51,695 nt of DNA, from contig CAIWCD010000006.1 in NCBI GenBank assembly GCA_903911145.1, forward strand, positions 1-51,695, given 5' to 3'. Numbering within the stretch: the first letter of the stretch is position 1; every line of letters starts with the position of its first letter. Origin of the DNA: an uncultured delta proteobacterium (GTDB lineage Bacteria > Myxococcota > Myxococcia > Myxococcales > 40CM-4-68-19). Below the pieces are notes generated by a model. It saw nothing but the letters and a program-made list of their open reading frames with translations. It did no database searches and had not been told where the DNA came from. The translations under genes and the position numbers were made by a program. Shown here piece by piece: positions 1 through 7,813 of this stretch.

Positions 1-24
1 GAGCCTGTACATTCTTTTGTGCTC
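1..24 (+). repeat. Left terminal inverted repeat of the IS256 element
   Basis: Pairs with 1260-1283; the four mismatches are at positions 10 and 12-14. Confidence 0.85.
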
Positions 25-46
25 TCAGATGTGAGAGGAGAGCACG

Positions 47-1261
47 GTGGCGAAGAGAAAAATCCGAGACGAGTTATTGGACGAGCTGCTCGACGGGGCC
101 AAGACGCAAGCGGCGATCTTTGGGCCGGGAGGTCTGCTCAAGCAGCTGACCGGTGCGCTCGTCGAGCGAGCGCTGCGGGCTGAGTTGTCAGAGCACCTCG
201 ACGTCGAGAAGGACTCGGGCCTGCCCAATCGGCGCAACGGCAGCAGCGAGAAGACGCTTCACACCGAGCAAGGGCCGACGCCGATCGAGGTGCCGCGCGA
301 TCGCGAGGCGCGCTTCGAGCCGCGGCTGGTTCCCAAGCACGCGACGCGGGTCGAGGGTCTCGACGAGAAGATCATCGCGCTCTACAGCCGCGGCCTGTCG
401 ACGCGCGATATCCAATCGGAACTATCAGACCTATATGGGACTGATATCTCGCCGACGCTGGTGTCGCGCGTAACCGACGCCGTGCAGGAGGAGATCGAGG
501 CGTGGCAGCGGCGACGCCTCGAGCGCGTCTATGCGGTGATGTGGCTCGACGCACTGGTGGTGAAAATGCGCCACGAAGGCGTGGTGCAAAACCGCGCGGT
601 GCACGTCGCGATCGGCCTCACCAGCGATGGGCACAAGGAGATCCTCGGCCTCTGGGTCGAGACCAACGAGGGCGCGAAATTCTGGATGCGCGTGCTGTCT
701 GAGATCCAGGCTCGCGGCGTCGAGGATGTGCTGATCGCGTGCGTCGATGGACTCAAAGGGTTTCCTGCGGCGATTCAAGCGGTGTTTCCCAAGGCGATGG
801 TGCAGTCGTGCCTGGTGCATCAAGTCCGGAATTCGCTCTCGTATGTGCCGTGGAAAGATCGGAAATCCGTCGCGGCTGGGCTGCGCGCGATCTACACCGC
901 CGAGAGCGAGCAGAGCGCCCGCGAACGCCTCGATGCCTTCGAACTCGAGTGGGGAAGACGCTTCCCGATGATCGCCCGCAGCTGGCGCGCAAACTGGGAT
1001 CAGCTGACGGGATTCCTCGCGTTTCCACTCGAGGTCCGCAAGCTCATCTACACAACCAACGCGATCGAATCGCTCAACTTCCAGCTGCGCAAAGTCATCA
1101 AGAGCAAGGGCCATTTCCCGAGCGAGGAGGCCGCCCTGAAGCTGCTCTTCCTCGCTCTGCGCAACATCGAGCGCAAGTGGCTCAGACCTGCACACAGCTG
1201 GCGCGCCGCACTCGCGCAGCTCGCTGTTTACTTCGGTGACAGACTGCCTAACCCAACCTGA
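47..1261 (+). CDS. IS256-family (mutator type) DDE transposase
   Basis: 404 residues, the usual length for this family. The protein cuts and joins the element ends through a DDE active site in an RNase H-like fold. The three acidic residues can be placed: Asp in VMWLDALVV (about residue 168), Asp in ACVDGLKG (about 235) and Glu in TTNAIESLN (about 344). The family motif CLVHQVRN follows the second Asp. The start is GTG at 47, with GAGAGGAG just upstream. The reading frame is intact and both inverted repeats are present, so the element may still be active. Confidence 0.93.
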   Translation: MAKRKIRDELLDELLDGAKTQAAIFGPGGLLKQLTGALVERALRAELSEHLDVEKDSGLPNRRNGSSEKTLHTEQGPTPIEVPRDREARFEPRLVPKHATRVEGLDEKIIALYSRGLSTRDIQSELSDLYGTDISPTLVSRVTDAVQEEIEAWQRRRLERVYAVMWLDALVVKMRHEGVVQNRAVHVAIGLTSDGHKEILGLWVETNEGAKFWMRVLSEIQARGVEDVLIACVDGLKGFPAAIQAVFPKAMVQSCLVHQVRNSLSYVPWKDRKSVAAGLRAIYTAESEQSARERLDAFELEWGRRFPMIARSWRANWDQLTGFLAFPLEVRKLIYTTNAIESLNFQLRKVIKSKGHFPSEEAALKLLFLALRNIERKWLRPAHSWRAALAQLAVYFGDRLPNPT

Positions 1262-1283
1262 GCACAAAAAGGTTTACAGGCTC
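1260..1283 (-). repeat. Right terminal inverted repeat of the IS256 element
   Basis: Reverse complement matches 1-24 at 20 of 24 positions. It overlaps the last two bases of the transposase stop codon. Confidence 0.85.
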
Positions 1284-1454
1284 CATCATGGAGCCTTACC
1301 CTCGACGGGATTGTCTCGCGTTGCTCGAACGCCTCAAGCTCGTCTGACTTCGCTCGCAGTCCGCGCTGTCGCATCGGTATGCTGGAGGAGGCCCCCCGAA
1401 AAACCGCGTTGGCCGATTCCCGCCACGCAACCGATCCGGTAGAGGCGAAGGACA

Positions 1455-2684
1455 ATGACGAGACCGCTTCGCCTGACCGGACTGTTTCTCCTGCTCGCCA
1501 CCTTCACCGCCTGCGGCGTCGAAGAGGAGACGCGCGGCCACCCTGGCATCGAGCTCGATGCGTTTCGCGGCGAGCCGTCGAACGCGCTGACCGTCTGCGC
1601 GAGCGGCGTCACGCTCAATGGAATCGACGTCTCGCACTACAACGGGACGGTGAATTGGGCTGCCGTGAAGGGCGCGAATCGCAGCTTCGCGTTCGCCAAG
1701 GCCACCGAGGGGCTCACCTATTCCGACCCGCAGTTCGCGACCAACTGGGCGGCAATGAAGCAGGCGGGCATCGTGCGCGGCGCGTACCACTTCTTCCGCC
1801 GCAACGACGACGGCAAGGCGCAGGCGGACTGGTTGCTCTCGCATGTCACGTTGGAGCCGGGAGATCTGCCGCCGGTGCTCGACTGGGAGTGGGAGTCGAC
1901 GGCGGATCCGGGAGCCGCGACCTCGGTGGCGCGGGCGCAGGCGTTTGTCGACGAAATCCGCGCGCAGACAGGCGTGAGCCCCATCGTCTACTCGTCAGCG
2001 AGTTTCCTCGCGACGGTGGGAAGCCCGACGCAGTTCAACACGCTGCCACTCTGGGACGCGATCTACAGCGGGAGCTGCCCGACCATCCCCAACGCGTGGG
2101 CGACGTGGACGTTCTGGCAATACTCCTCGACCGGCACGCTTCTGGGCGATGGAGGAGTCGGCGGTGTCGACGTGAATCTCTTCAACGGAACGCTCGCGCA
2201 GCTTCAAGCACTGACGATCCCCGCCGCGGTTGCTGATGGCGGCGTCGATGCTGGCGCGCAGGACGCGGGCGAACTCGATGCAGGCCTGCACGACGCGGGT
2301 ACGGTCGACGCGGGAGAGGTGGACGCAGGCACGCTCGATGGCGGTGCAATTGACGGCGGCACGCACGATGGGGGTGCAGTCGATGCGGGCGAGGCCGACG
2401 CAGGCTCGCACGACGCTGGCATTGTTGACGCGGGAGAGACCGACGCGGGCACTTCCGACGCTGGTGCAGTCGACGGTGGCGTCCATGACGGTGGGCATGC
2501 CGATGCGGGGCATCCCGACGCTGGACTGTGGACCGTTAGCGATGGCGGCTTCGAACCTCCCGCTCCGCTGAGCGGCGGCTGCGGCACGGCCCCGACAGAG
2601 AGCGGCGCAGCCTCTCCGCTCTGGCTGCTCTTCGCGTTCCTCGCGTTGCTCCGTCTGCGCGCGCGGTTGCCGTCCGACGCTTGA
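1455..2684 (+). CDS. GH25-type lysozyme lipoprotein with Asp-Ala-Gly repeat linker and MYXO-CTERM-like tail
   Basis: 409 residues. It starts with a lipoprotein signal (hydrophobic stretch ending FTACG). A GH25 muramidase domain follows (about residues 50-250) with GIDVSHYNG, FAKATEG, GAYHFF and the catalytic segment VLDWEWE. Next comes a linker of about 100 residues with a five-residue period built on DAG/DGG. The end has a Gly-Gly-Cys motif, a hydrophobic helix and Arg residues, like the MYXO-CTERM sorting tails of myxobacteria. The family cleaves peptidoglycan glycan strands; here it would act outside the inner membrane. Start ATG 1455 is preceded by GAGGCGAAGGA. The tail is the best taxonomic hint in the window. 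Confidence 0.85.
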   Translation: MTRPLRLTGLFLLLATFTACGVEEETRGHPGIELDAFRGEPSNALTVCASGVTLNGIDVSHYNGTVNWAAVKGANRSFAFAKATEGLTYSDPQFATNWAAMKQAGIVRGAYHFFRRNDDGKAQADWLLSHVTLEPGDLPPVLDWEWESTADPGAATSVARAQAFVDEIRAQTGVSPIVYSSASFLATVGSPTQFNTLPLWDAIYSGSCPTIPNAWATWTFWQYSSTGTLLGDGGVGGVDVNLFNGTLAQLQALTIPAAVADGGVDAGAQDAGELDAGLHDAGTVDAGEVDAGTLDGGAIDGGTHDGGAVDAGEADAGSHDAGIVDAGETDAGTSDAGAVDGGVHDGGHADAGHPDAGLWTVSDGGFEPPAPLSGGCGTAPTESGAASPLWLLFAFLALLRLRARLPSDA

Positions 2685-2810
2685 CGAAAATGTTTTCCGG
2701 GGTAACGGTCTGATCGCAGCGTCGCTCCTCGAGAGACGCTGCGATCGACTGGAACACGCTGTTGCGTCCGGCGCCGCCGCACGCGCAGGCCCTCAACGCG
2801 GGAGGCAGGG

Positions 2811-3230
2811 ATGAATGCGATCGACCCGACCTGGCGCCTCGTGCAGGAGAGCCCGAATACCCGGTTCTACGAGATCGAGTCGGAGATCCTCGCGATCGTC
2901 CCCAAGCCGTCGGCCATGGACAATCGCGAGTCCGCGCTGGTCAACGTGAACATCCTCAACGCCCACTGGAGACAGAAGGGGCACCCGGGTTGCGTGGTCG
3001 CACTTTTCGACAGCGGGGCCGGACAGGACTCCGGCGCACGGGCCGTCTATCGCGACAACATGAGCCCGAAGGACTTCCCCGCCATCGCCTTTGTCGGCGG
3101 CACGCTGATGGGCCGCGCGATGGGAAATCTCTTCTTCCGGCTCAGTCGTGTCGCGATTCCGATGCAGCTGTTCGGCGAGGTCGCCCCAGCTCTCATCTGG
3201 CTGCGTAGCCAGATGGGAAAATCGAAGTAG
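2811..3230 (+). CDS. Hypothetical protein, possibly STAS/SpoIIAA-like
   Basis: 139 residues, no signal peptide or membrane segment. The start ATG 2811 follows GGGAGGCAGGG. The chain alternates short strands and amphipathic helices (for example PAIAFVGGTLMGRAMG and IPMQLFGEVAPAL). This resembles small STAS-like proteins, but no decisive motif is visible and the comparison is only by pattern. It is the last gene before the left end of element 1, so it belongs to the host chromosome. Confidence 0.6.
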   Translation: MNAIDPTWRLVQESPNTRFYEIESEILAIVPKPSAMDNRESALVNVNILNAHWRQKGHPGCVVALFDSGAGQDSGARAVYRDNMSPKDFPAIAFVGGTLMGRAMGNLFFRLSRVAIPMQLFGEVAPALIWLRSQMGKSK

Positions 3231-3330
3231 CCGGGGCCGTGCGATCGCGTTGAAGACGTCTCACCGCAACATGCGATCGTGCGCGGGCTCGATGCCGGAT
3301 CGCGCAACGGGTCCTGCCTTTTGCGGCCAG

Positions 3331-3434
3331 AAAAGGTGAGGCCCCTGACGTCTCTCGATTGCTCGAGAATCGTCAGAGGCCTCGATTGGTCGGGGCGACT
3401 GGATTCGAACCAGCGACCACTTGCACCCCAAGCA
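3331..3434 (-). repeat. Left attachment repeat of element 1 (tRNA-Pro 3' fragment plus terminator copy)
   Basis: 101 of 104 bases match 13661-13764. Bases 3387-3434 equal the last 48 bases of tRNA-Pro including the encoded CCA; 3331-3386 repeat the tRNA terminator region. The match stops in the anticodon stem, so this copy is not a functional tRNA. Confidence 0.92.
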
Positions 3435-3547
3435 TCGACGGCTCCATCACAGCGGTTCCCAATGGTTCGCAAGCTTTGGCAATCATTGGATCTGAGGCTG
3501 CCGCTGGCGTCCATCCATCACAACGATTCGGAGGGTTTTCCAAAGAT

Positions 3548-3569
3548 TTTGGTGCCAATTTGGTGCCAC
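3548..3569. other. Candidate integrase arm-binding sites, element 1 left side
   Basis: Two tandem 11-mers, TTTGGTGCCAA and TTTGGTGCCAC. The same 24-bp block occurs at 13626-13649 on the other side of the attachment core. Paired repeats on both arms of attP are typical of lambda-type integrase arm sites. Direct binding is inferred. Confidence 0.55.
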
Positions 3570-3793
3570 GATTTTCCGCGGATTCAGCTCGTGCATCGGC
3601 GGCTGAATATCTCGGCGCGCTCGAAGAATTGCTCACCGTCAGCCAGGTCGCCGCGCACTTCGGCGTCTGCACCGCGACCATCTACAAGTGGGCCGCGAGC
3701 GGCGTCCTTCCTCACGTACGCATCGTGAACGTCATCCGCGTTCGCCGCGCGGATCTCGCGCAGCTCATCGCCAACCTGCCTTGCGTTCGTTGA
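3563..3793 (+). CDS. Excisionase-like HTH domain; distal exon of the integrase in the circular form
   Basis: The last 55 residues form a MerR/AlpA-like HTH of the excisionase type (LLTVSQVAAHFGVCTATIYKW, then a basic wing). There is no in-frame ATG inside the element. The open frame runs back through the left attachment repeat to 3359, and the only in-element starts are GTG 3563 or TTG 3560 and 3621. The frame is the same as that of the integrase across the attachment site, so in the circular form this region becomes the C-terminal 119 residues of a 574-residue integrase. As an integrated, separate gene its expression is doubtful. It is homologous to the distal HTH of element 2 (27200-27562). 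Confidence 0.6.
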   Translation: MPRFSADSARASAAEYLGALEELLTVSQVAAHFGVCTATIYKWAASGVLPHVRIVNVIRVRRADLAQLIANLPCVR

Positions 3794-3827
3794 GGAGACC
3801 CGCAATAATATTGCCCGAGGTGCGGTT

Positions 3828-4436
3828 ATGATTGTTGGTCTGAGCGAGCGTCCAAGCGGAGGATTGTCCCTCAAAGAAGCGGCTGTGCTGGCGCGGGTCA
3901 CGGAGAAGAGCATCCGGCACGAGCTGGCGGCGAAGATCGTGCGACCGCTGCGACGCGCCCATCACCACGTCGAGTTTGATCCGCGAGTCGTGTTCTATCT
4001 CGCCCTCGTCTCAAGCCTGCCTGTCGAACTTCCGAAGAGCGAGCGACGAGATCTCTTCGAGTTGCTGACGCACGATCACGCAAAACACGGGAACTGGACG
4101 CGCGAGGCGAGTCGCCTGGTTCGGGGGGGCACGGTGCCGATCGAGGTTTCCACATCGGATCTCGGCCGCACCGTCGCCGAACGGCTCAGGCTGTTCTCTC
4201 GCGGCATGAAGCGCGTGGTTGCGACGACGGAGATCCTCGGCGGCGAACCGGTGTTCAAGGGCACGCGTGTCTCTGTTCGTCACGTGGGCCTGCTCGCGAA
4301 GAGAGACGTTCCGATGCCTGAGTTGCGCGAGGACTTCCCGAGCCTGTCCGAGGACGACATTGCCTTTGCGCGGCTCTTCGTTGAACTCGGCCGCGCTCCT
4401 GGCCGCCCGCGAAAGTTGAAGCTCATCCGCTCGTGA
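3828..4436 (+). CDS. DUF433-type antitoxin (VapB45-like)
   Basis: 202 residues. The N-terminal 60 residues look like a MerR-type HTH (GLSLKEAAVLARVTEKSIRH). The C-terminal part (about residues 135-190) is a DUF433 domain with TEILGGEPVFKGTRVSVRH. Such proteins neutralise and co-regulate PIN-like DUF5615 toxins. The stop overlaps the start of the next gene in a GTGA arrangement, which fits a two-gene operon. The ATG at 3828 has GAGGTGCGG upstream. Confidence 0.82.
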   Translation: MIVGLSERPSGGLSLKEAAVLARVTEKSIRHELAAKIVRPLRRAHHHVEFDPRVVFYLALVSSLPVELPKSERRDLFELLTHDHAKHGNWTREASRLVRGGTVPIEVSTSDLGRTVAERLRLFSRGMKRVVATTEILGGEPVFKGTRVSVRHVGLLAKRDVPMPELREDFPSLSEDDIAFARLFVELGRAPGRPRKLKLIRS

Positions 4437-4807
4437 AAGCGCTCATCGACGAAAACTTGTCGCCGTCCCTCGTCGAGAGACTCGGCGAGATCGGCATCGC
4501 CGCGGTGCATGTCGTCCACGTCGGCAAGAGCGGCGTAGACGACGCTGCGCTCTGGCAGTACGCGCTTGAGCAAGCCCGGGTGGTGATCACCATCAACGCC
4601 AGCGACTTTGTGAAGCTTGCGGAAGGGTCGGGAATCCACGCCGGGCTCGTCGTCCTTCGGTCGCAGGGGCTGTCGCGCGCGGAGCAGTGGGCCTGGATAA
4701 AGCCGGTCTTCGAGGCCGTCATTGGTTCTGGCGAGGATCTCCTCAACAGGGTCGTCGAGGTGACGAGTACTGGCAAGTTCACGGTCCGCGCGATTCCGCC
4801 CACCTGA
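4433..4807 (+). CDS. DUF5615 PIN-like toxin
   Basis: 124 residues. The N-terminus KALIDENLSPSLVERL and the later TINASDFVKLA carry the conserved acidic residues of the Mut7-C/DUF5615 PIN-like nuclease fold, which is a predicted RNase. The GTG start at 4433 overlaps the antitoxin stop, so the pair is translationally coupled. It is a plausible stabilisation module of element 1. Confidence 0.8.
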   Translation: MKALIDENLSPSLVERLGEIGIAAVHVVHVGKSGVDDAALWQYALEQARVVITINASDFVKLAEGSGIHAGLVVLRSQGLSRAEQWAWIKPVFEAVIGSGEDLLNRVVEVTSTGKFTVRAIPPT

Positions 4808-4852
4808 CAAATCGGTCCATCCGCACGGTCGGAGCAGATCCGCTCCGCGAGT

Positions 4853-5116
4853 TCAGTGGCCATTCGCTTCGCCGGCGAGTTCGGCCGGGTCGTAGTCGAT
4901 GATGGGCACGCGCATGCGGGAGAGCTCGTCCATGAAGCCCTGCTTCGAAAGCCCGGCGACATCCGCGGCCAGCCCCAGCGTCACCCGCTGCATCTCGAAG
5001 AGCTTGACGGCGAGCAACACACATAACTCATGCTCCAGCTCGTCCGCCGACCGCCCCGTCGCAATGGCGAGGTCGTCGAATCGCGGGACTGAAATCGAGT
5101 GCGGTTGCTGGCTCAC
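4853..5116 (-). CDS. UPF0175 family protein, orphan antitoxin-like
   Basis: 87 residues with the UPF0175 pattern: a central helix ELCVLLAVKLFE, an HTH-like LAADVAGLSKQGFMDEL and the C-terminal IDYDPAELAGE. UPF0175 proteins often precede a DUF3368 PIN toxin. No such toxin is encoded downstream here; the next gene in that direction is on the other strand, so this is an orphan. Confidence 0.72.
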   Translation of the reverse strand: MSQQPHSISVPRFDDLAIATGRSADELEHELCVLLAVKLFEMQRVTLGLAADVAGLSKQGFMDELSRMRVPIIDYDPAELAGEANGH

Positions 5117-5166
5117 GTCATGCTCCGTGTCTACGAATCATATCGCGCCCCATGCGTGACTGCGAT

Positions 5167-5430
5167 TCAGTACTCGTCGAGGTGCTCCCGAACGATCACT
5201 TTCAGCATGGGTTGGTAGCCGAGCCCCCTCTTCGCGGCTTTCTCGCGGAGCTTGTCGATCAGGTCCGGTTCGAGAACGATTGAGGTCGGCATATTCGTGC
5301 GGATCGGCCGAAGCCCACCGGCAGCGCGGATGTCCTCTCCGAGATCTCGCTTCTCAAACTCCTCGACGTGGAGGTCGTGGCTACGAACCTTCCTGGGAAC
5401 GGCGTTGGAGCTTTGCCTTCGCTTCGTCAT
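5167..5430 (-). CDS. CopG/BrnA-like antitoxin, orphan
   Basis: 87 residues. The C-terminal part (TSIVLEPDLIDKLREKAAKR, then GYQPMLKVIVREHL) is a ribbon-helix-helix of the type paired with BrnT-like toxins. Start ATG 5430 is set by a strong AGGAGG site 4 bases upstream; a possible upstream start at 5445 lies before it. No BrnT-like toxin gene is adjacent. Confidence 0.72.
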   Translation of the reverse strand: MTKRRQSSNAVPRKVRSHDLHVEEFEKRDLGEDIRAAGGLRPIRTNMPTSIVLEPDLIDKLREKAAKRGLGYQPMLKVIVREHLDEY

Positions 5431-5481
5431 AGAGCCTCCTTTCATTCCGTCGCATCGGTCGACAGCGTGCCGGTATCAGCA

Positions 5482-5709
5482 CTACTTCCCGAGGACGGCG
5501 CGCGCCCATGCCTTCGCCTCCCGAGAAGGGTTGCCATGCTCTCGCTGGATGTCCCTCACAAGCTGGGCCATCGATTCCGACTCCAACCGAGCCGACACGG
5601 CGCTTGCGATGTAGGCGCTCACGGATGGCGACCGTTGCGAGCGAACCTGGGCCCGCACTTGAGCGATGGTTCTCAGGTCCAGCGTGATGGCGATCTTCGC
5701 TTTGGACAT
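5482..5709 (-). CDS. Small RHH-type antitoxin-like protein, orphan
   Basis: 75 residues. MSKAKIAITLDLRTIAQVRA has the strand then helix pattern of VapB-like antitoxins, followed by VSAYIASAVSARLE. The C-terminal helix is charged. No toxin gene overlaps or follows. It diverges from the RT gene, with 74 bp between the two starts, so it could influence RT transcription (inference). Confidence 0.62.
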   Translation of the reverse strand: MSKAKIAITLDLRTIAQVRAQVRSQRSPSVSAYIASAVSARLESESMAQLVRDIQREHGNPSREAKAWARAVLGK

Positions 5710-5783
5710 GCTTTCATCATACCAACGGGAGGCGGCTCGCGAAACGGGGGAGTGACTACACGGACGGAGCGTGCGACTTCGGA

Positions 5784-6884
5784 GTGCGATTGCCCTCAAG
5801 CTTGCGCATGGCGCGATCCTCCGGCGACATCTTCGATGCACTCGCGAGCGTTGGTGCCCTCCAAAAGGCATGGTCGCGCGCGGCCAGGGGCAAGCGCGCG
5901 CGGCCGGACGTATGCGAGTTCGAACGAGGCTGGCCCGATGCCCTGGTCTCCCTGGCGCAGAGCCTGAGGGATGGTTCGTGGCGGCCTGCCGGATATCGCT
6001 CCTTCATCTGGCGCGAGCGCGGCAAGCGGCGGCTCATCTCGGCTGCGCCGTTCGCCGACCGTGTCGTCCACCACGCGATCACCGCCGCGATCGAGCCCAC
6101 CTACGAGCGCCGCTTCCTGCCCTGGAGCTTCGCCAACCGGCGCGGCCGGGGCACGCACGCCGCGCTCGCCCAGGCGCTGCACGGCGCGGCTCGCTTTCGC
6201 TGGGTGCTCAAGCTCGACGTGCAGCGGTTCTTCCCCAGCGTGGACCACGCCGTGCTGCTCGCTCTCCTGAGGAACGTCGTGCACGAGCGCGCGTTGCTGG
6301 AGCTGATCGAGCGCCTGTTGGCGAGCGGCAACGGCCTGCTCGCCTCCGAGTGGAAGCCGGTGCTCTTCCCCGGCGACGACCTGCTCGCGCTCACGCGGCC
6401 CAAGGGGCTGCCGATCGGCAACCAGACCAGCCAGTTCTTCGCCAACGTGCTCCTGCACCCGGTCGATCTGCTCATCGCGCAGCGGCTCCAGCCTGGGCTC
6501 GCGGCCCGCTATGTCGACGACATCCTGCTCTTCGACCACGATCGAGGCCGCTTGCACGACGCGCGCGCCGCCATCGAGGAGAAGCTCGCTTTGCTACGGC
6601 TCCGGGCGCACGAGCGAAAGACGCGGCTATGGGACGCGCGCGAAGGGGTTCCGTTCGTGGGCTATCGGGTGTTCCCGTGGGGCGCGAAGCTGCCGGGCGC
6701 GAGCGTGACTCGGTTGCGCTGCCACCTGCGCGCCGTGGCCGAGGAGTATGCGGACGGCGTTCTCGACCTGGCCGGCGCGAAGCAGCGCATCTCCGGGCTG
6801 ATTGGTCACGCTCGTCCGGCTCGTGCAGAGGCAGTCCTCGGCGATGCGCTCGATGATTTTCCGCTGGTTCGCCACCCGAAATGA
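5784..6884 (+). CDS. DGR reverse transcriptase
   Basis: 366 residues. The RT palm motifs are in order: LDVQRFFPSVDH (144-155), GLPIGNQTSQFFANV (208-222), ARYVDDILLF (241-250) and GVPFVGYRVF (288-297). The [IVL]GxxxSQ signature replaces the QGxxxSP of retron and group II RTs and is characteristic of DGR RTs. The enzyme would copy the TR RNA with adenine-specific errors into cDNA that replaces the VR. It is on the plus strand while target, avd and TR are on the minus strand, which is unusual. The start is GTG 5784 or ATG 5808; neither has a clear ribosome site. Confidence 0.92.
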   Translation: MRLPSSLRMARSSGDIFDALASVGALQKAWSRAARGKRARPDVCEFERGWPDALVSLAQSLRDGSWRPAGYRSFIWRERGKRRLISAAPFADRVVHHAITAAIEPTYERRFLPWSFANRRGRGTHAALAQALHGAARFRWVLKLDVQRFFPSVDHAVLLALLRNVVHERALLELIERLLASGNGLLASEWKPVLFPGDDLLALTRPKGLPIGNQTSQFFANVLLHPVDLLIAQRLQPGLAARYVDDILLFDHDRGRLHDARAAIEEKLALLRLRAHERKTRLWDAREGVPFVGYRVFPWGAKLPGASVTRLRCHLRAVAEEYADGVLDLAGAKQRISGLIGHARPARAEAVLGDALDDFPLVRHPK

Positions 6885-6889
6885 GCGGG

Positions 6890-7192
6890 CTACGGCAGAG
6901 GCGGACCGCTGCCCCGCGCCCCATGCCAGAGCGCATGAACGGTGGCGACTTCACCGTCGAGCGTGACGTAGAGCGCATACTGCGTGCGGGGCATCCTCAC
7001 CCGGCGCACAATCTTCCCCTCGACCTCGGCGAAGACCTGGGCGAGCAGGGGCGTGCTCTCAAGATGCGCGAGCGCGGCGGTCAGGTCCTCCTCGAATAGC
7101 TCCGCCGCTGCCAACCTGTTCACGCGCCACCAAGCGGCTGCCGCAAGGATCTGCGCTCGGGCGGCTGGCGTGAACTCGACCCGGACGGTCAA
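6890..7192 (-). CDS. ParE/RelE-superfamily toxin
   Basis: 100 residues. VEFTPAARAQILAAAAWW followed by a helical region, IVRRVRMPRTQYALYVTLD and VATVHALWHGAR matches the ParE-like fold: helical hairpin then strands. Members usually poison gyrase or ribosomal translation. The start overlaps the stop of the upstream antitoxin by 4 bp. The gene ends 6 bp from the RT stop, in convergent orientation. Confidence 0.82.
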   Translation of the reverse strand: MTVRVEFTPAARAQILAAAAWWRVNRLAAAELFEEDLTAALAHLESTPLLAQVFAEVEGKIVRRVRMPRTQYALYVTLDGEVATVHALWHGARGSGPPLP

Positions 7193-7425
7193 CGTGCGGA
7201 TCGGAGGTCGGCTAGGAGGTCGCTCGCAGGCACGCCCGTACCAGGGGAGTGGGTACGAATCGAATCTCCCAAGAAGCTGATGAGCCGCGCGCGTTCGCCA
7301 GTGTCAAGCTCGTCAATTTCGTCCATCGGAACGAGCTCAACCACAGTCCCGTCCGGCAGCGTGGTCGGCTCGTCGAGCACAAGCCGCCCACCAGACACCT
7401 TGGCTCGAAGTGGCGAAGAGGACAT
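7189..7425 (-). CDS. Antitoxin partner of the ParE-like toxin
   Basis: 78 residues from ATG 7425 (an alternative ATG is at 7437). The N-terminal half (RAKVSGGRLVLDEPTTLPDG) is a short beta-rich segment, and the C-terminal half is an acidic helix ending ASDLLADLRSAR, typical of the toxin-wrapping tail. It is coupled to the toxin by a 4-bp overlap. The pair sits between the DGR template repeat and the RT. Confidence 0.68.
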   Translation of the reverse strand: MSSSPLRAKVSGGRLVLDEPTTLPDGTVVELVPMDEIDELDTGERARLISFLGDSIRTHSPGTGVPASDLLADLRSAR

Positions 7426-7620
7426 GCCGGGAATCATAGCAGAGTGGAAAGAAAGGCGCCCCGCGCTGGCGACGCCATCCCCTGCTTCCGCGCGGCCCGG
7501 ACCCGCGCGCACGGCTCAACACCGCGCGCCGGCCCCGCCGACCACCCGAAGGAGGCCTGTAGGGTCCACCCGGCAACGACCGACCGCGAGTGGCCGCTGC
7601 TCGCTCGGGTGAAGGACTCG

Positions 7621-7731
7621 ACTGGGCACAACGAAACCCGTTGTTGTTGTTCCTGTTGGACGGATTGTTGTTGTTGCGGTTCGAAGCGCGGAAGTTCGTC
7701 GGATTGTCGTTGTTCCAGGAACCGCCGCGCA
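7621..7731 (-). other. DGR template repeat (TR)
   Basis: 111 bp, read on the minus strand. It aligns without gaps to the VR at 8312-8422 (offset 691). In the target frame it holds 14 Asn codons (12 AAC, 2 AAT), giving a large adenine load. 23 positions differ from the VR: 22 are adenines in the TR and one is C to T. Both ends match exactly: TGCGCGGCGGTTCCTGG at the 5' side and GGGTTTCGTTGTGCCCAGT at the 3' side. It lies 82 bp after avd. The GC-rich stretch 7432-7620 downstream would be the spacer part of the template RNA. Any peptide read from the TR is not a gene. Confidence 0.93.
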
Positions 7732-7813
7732 TCCGGCCTCCTCGGGCACTGCGCGCGCGAGCGTATCAGATGCTCGGCCCGGCGAACCTGCGAACCCCAA
7801 GGCGGGCATTGGA

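Larger units (their letters stand above)
1..1283 (+). mobile_element. Complete IS256-family insertion sequence
   Basis: The first 24 bases and the reverse complement of 1260-1283 match at 20 of 24 positions: both start GAGCCTGTA and end TTTTGTGCTC. These are the terminal inverted repeats. A single transposase gene fills the interior and its stop codon overlaps the right repeat. The window starts exactly on the left tip, so the left target duplication is not visible; IS256 elements usually make 8-9 bp duplications, which would be CATCATGG(A) from 1284. The right tip abuts a perfect hairpin, GGCTCCAT-C-ATGGAGCC (1279-1295), which may be part of the target or a terminator. Confidence 0.9.

Noticed and set aside
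431-1267. 278-residue frame antisense to the transposase
   Set aside because: Shadow of the IS256 transposase.
2230-2571. CRISPR-like short periodic repeats
   Set aside because: Repeats are the five-residue DAG codon pattern of the lysozyme linker, with no spacers.
3359-3440. Conserved GATGFEPATTC peptide as a protein domain
   Set aside because: It is the translation of antisense tRNA-Pro, a common annotation artefact; meaningful here only as the integrase read-through tail.
5784-6884. RT as part of a retron or group II intron
   Set aside because: GxxxSQ motif and the adjacent TR/VR/avd fit a DGR; no msr-msd or intron structure is visible.
7337-7732. Open frame over the TR starting RGGSWNNDNPTNFRASNR, looking like a small Asn-rich protein
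   Set aside because: It is the TR read in the target frame; the similarity to the target's C-terminus is explained by the DGR.
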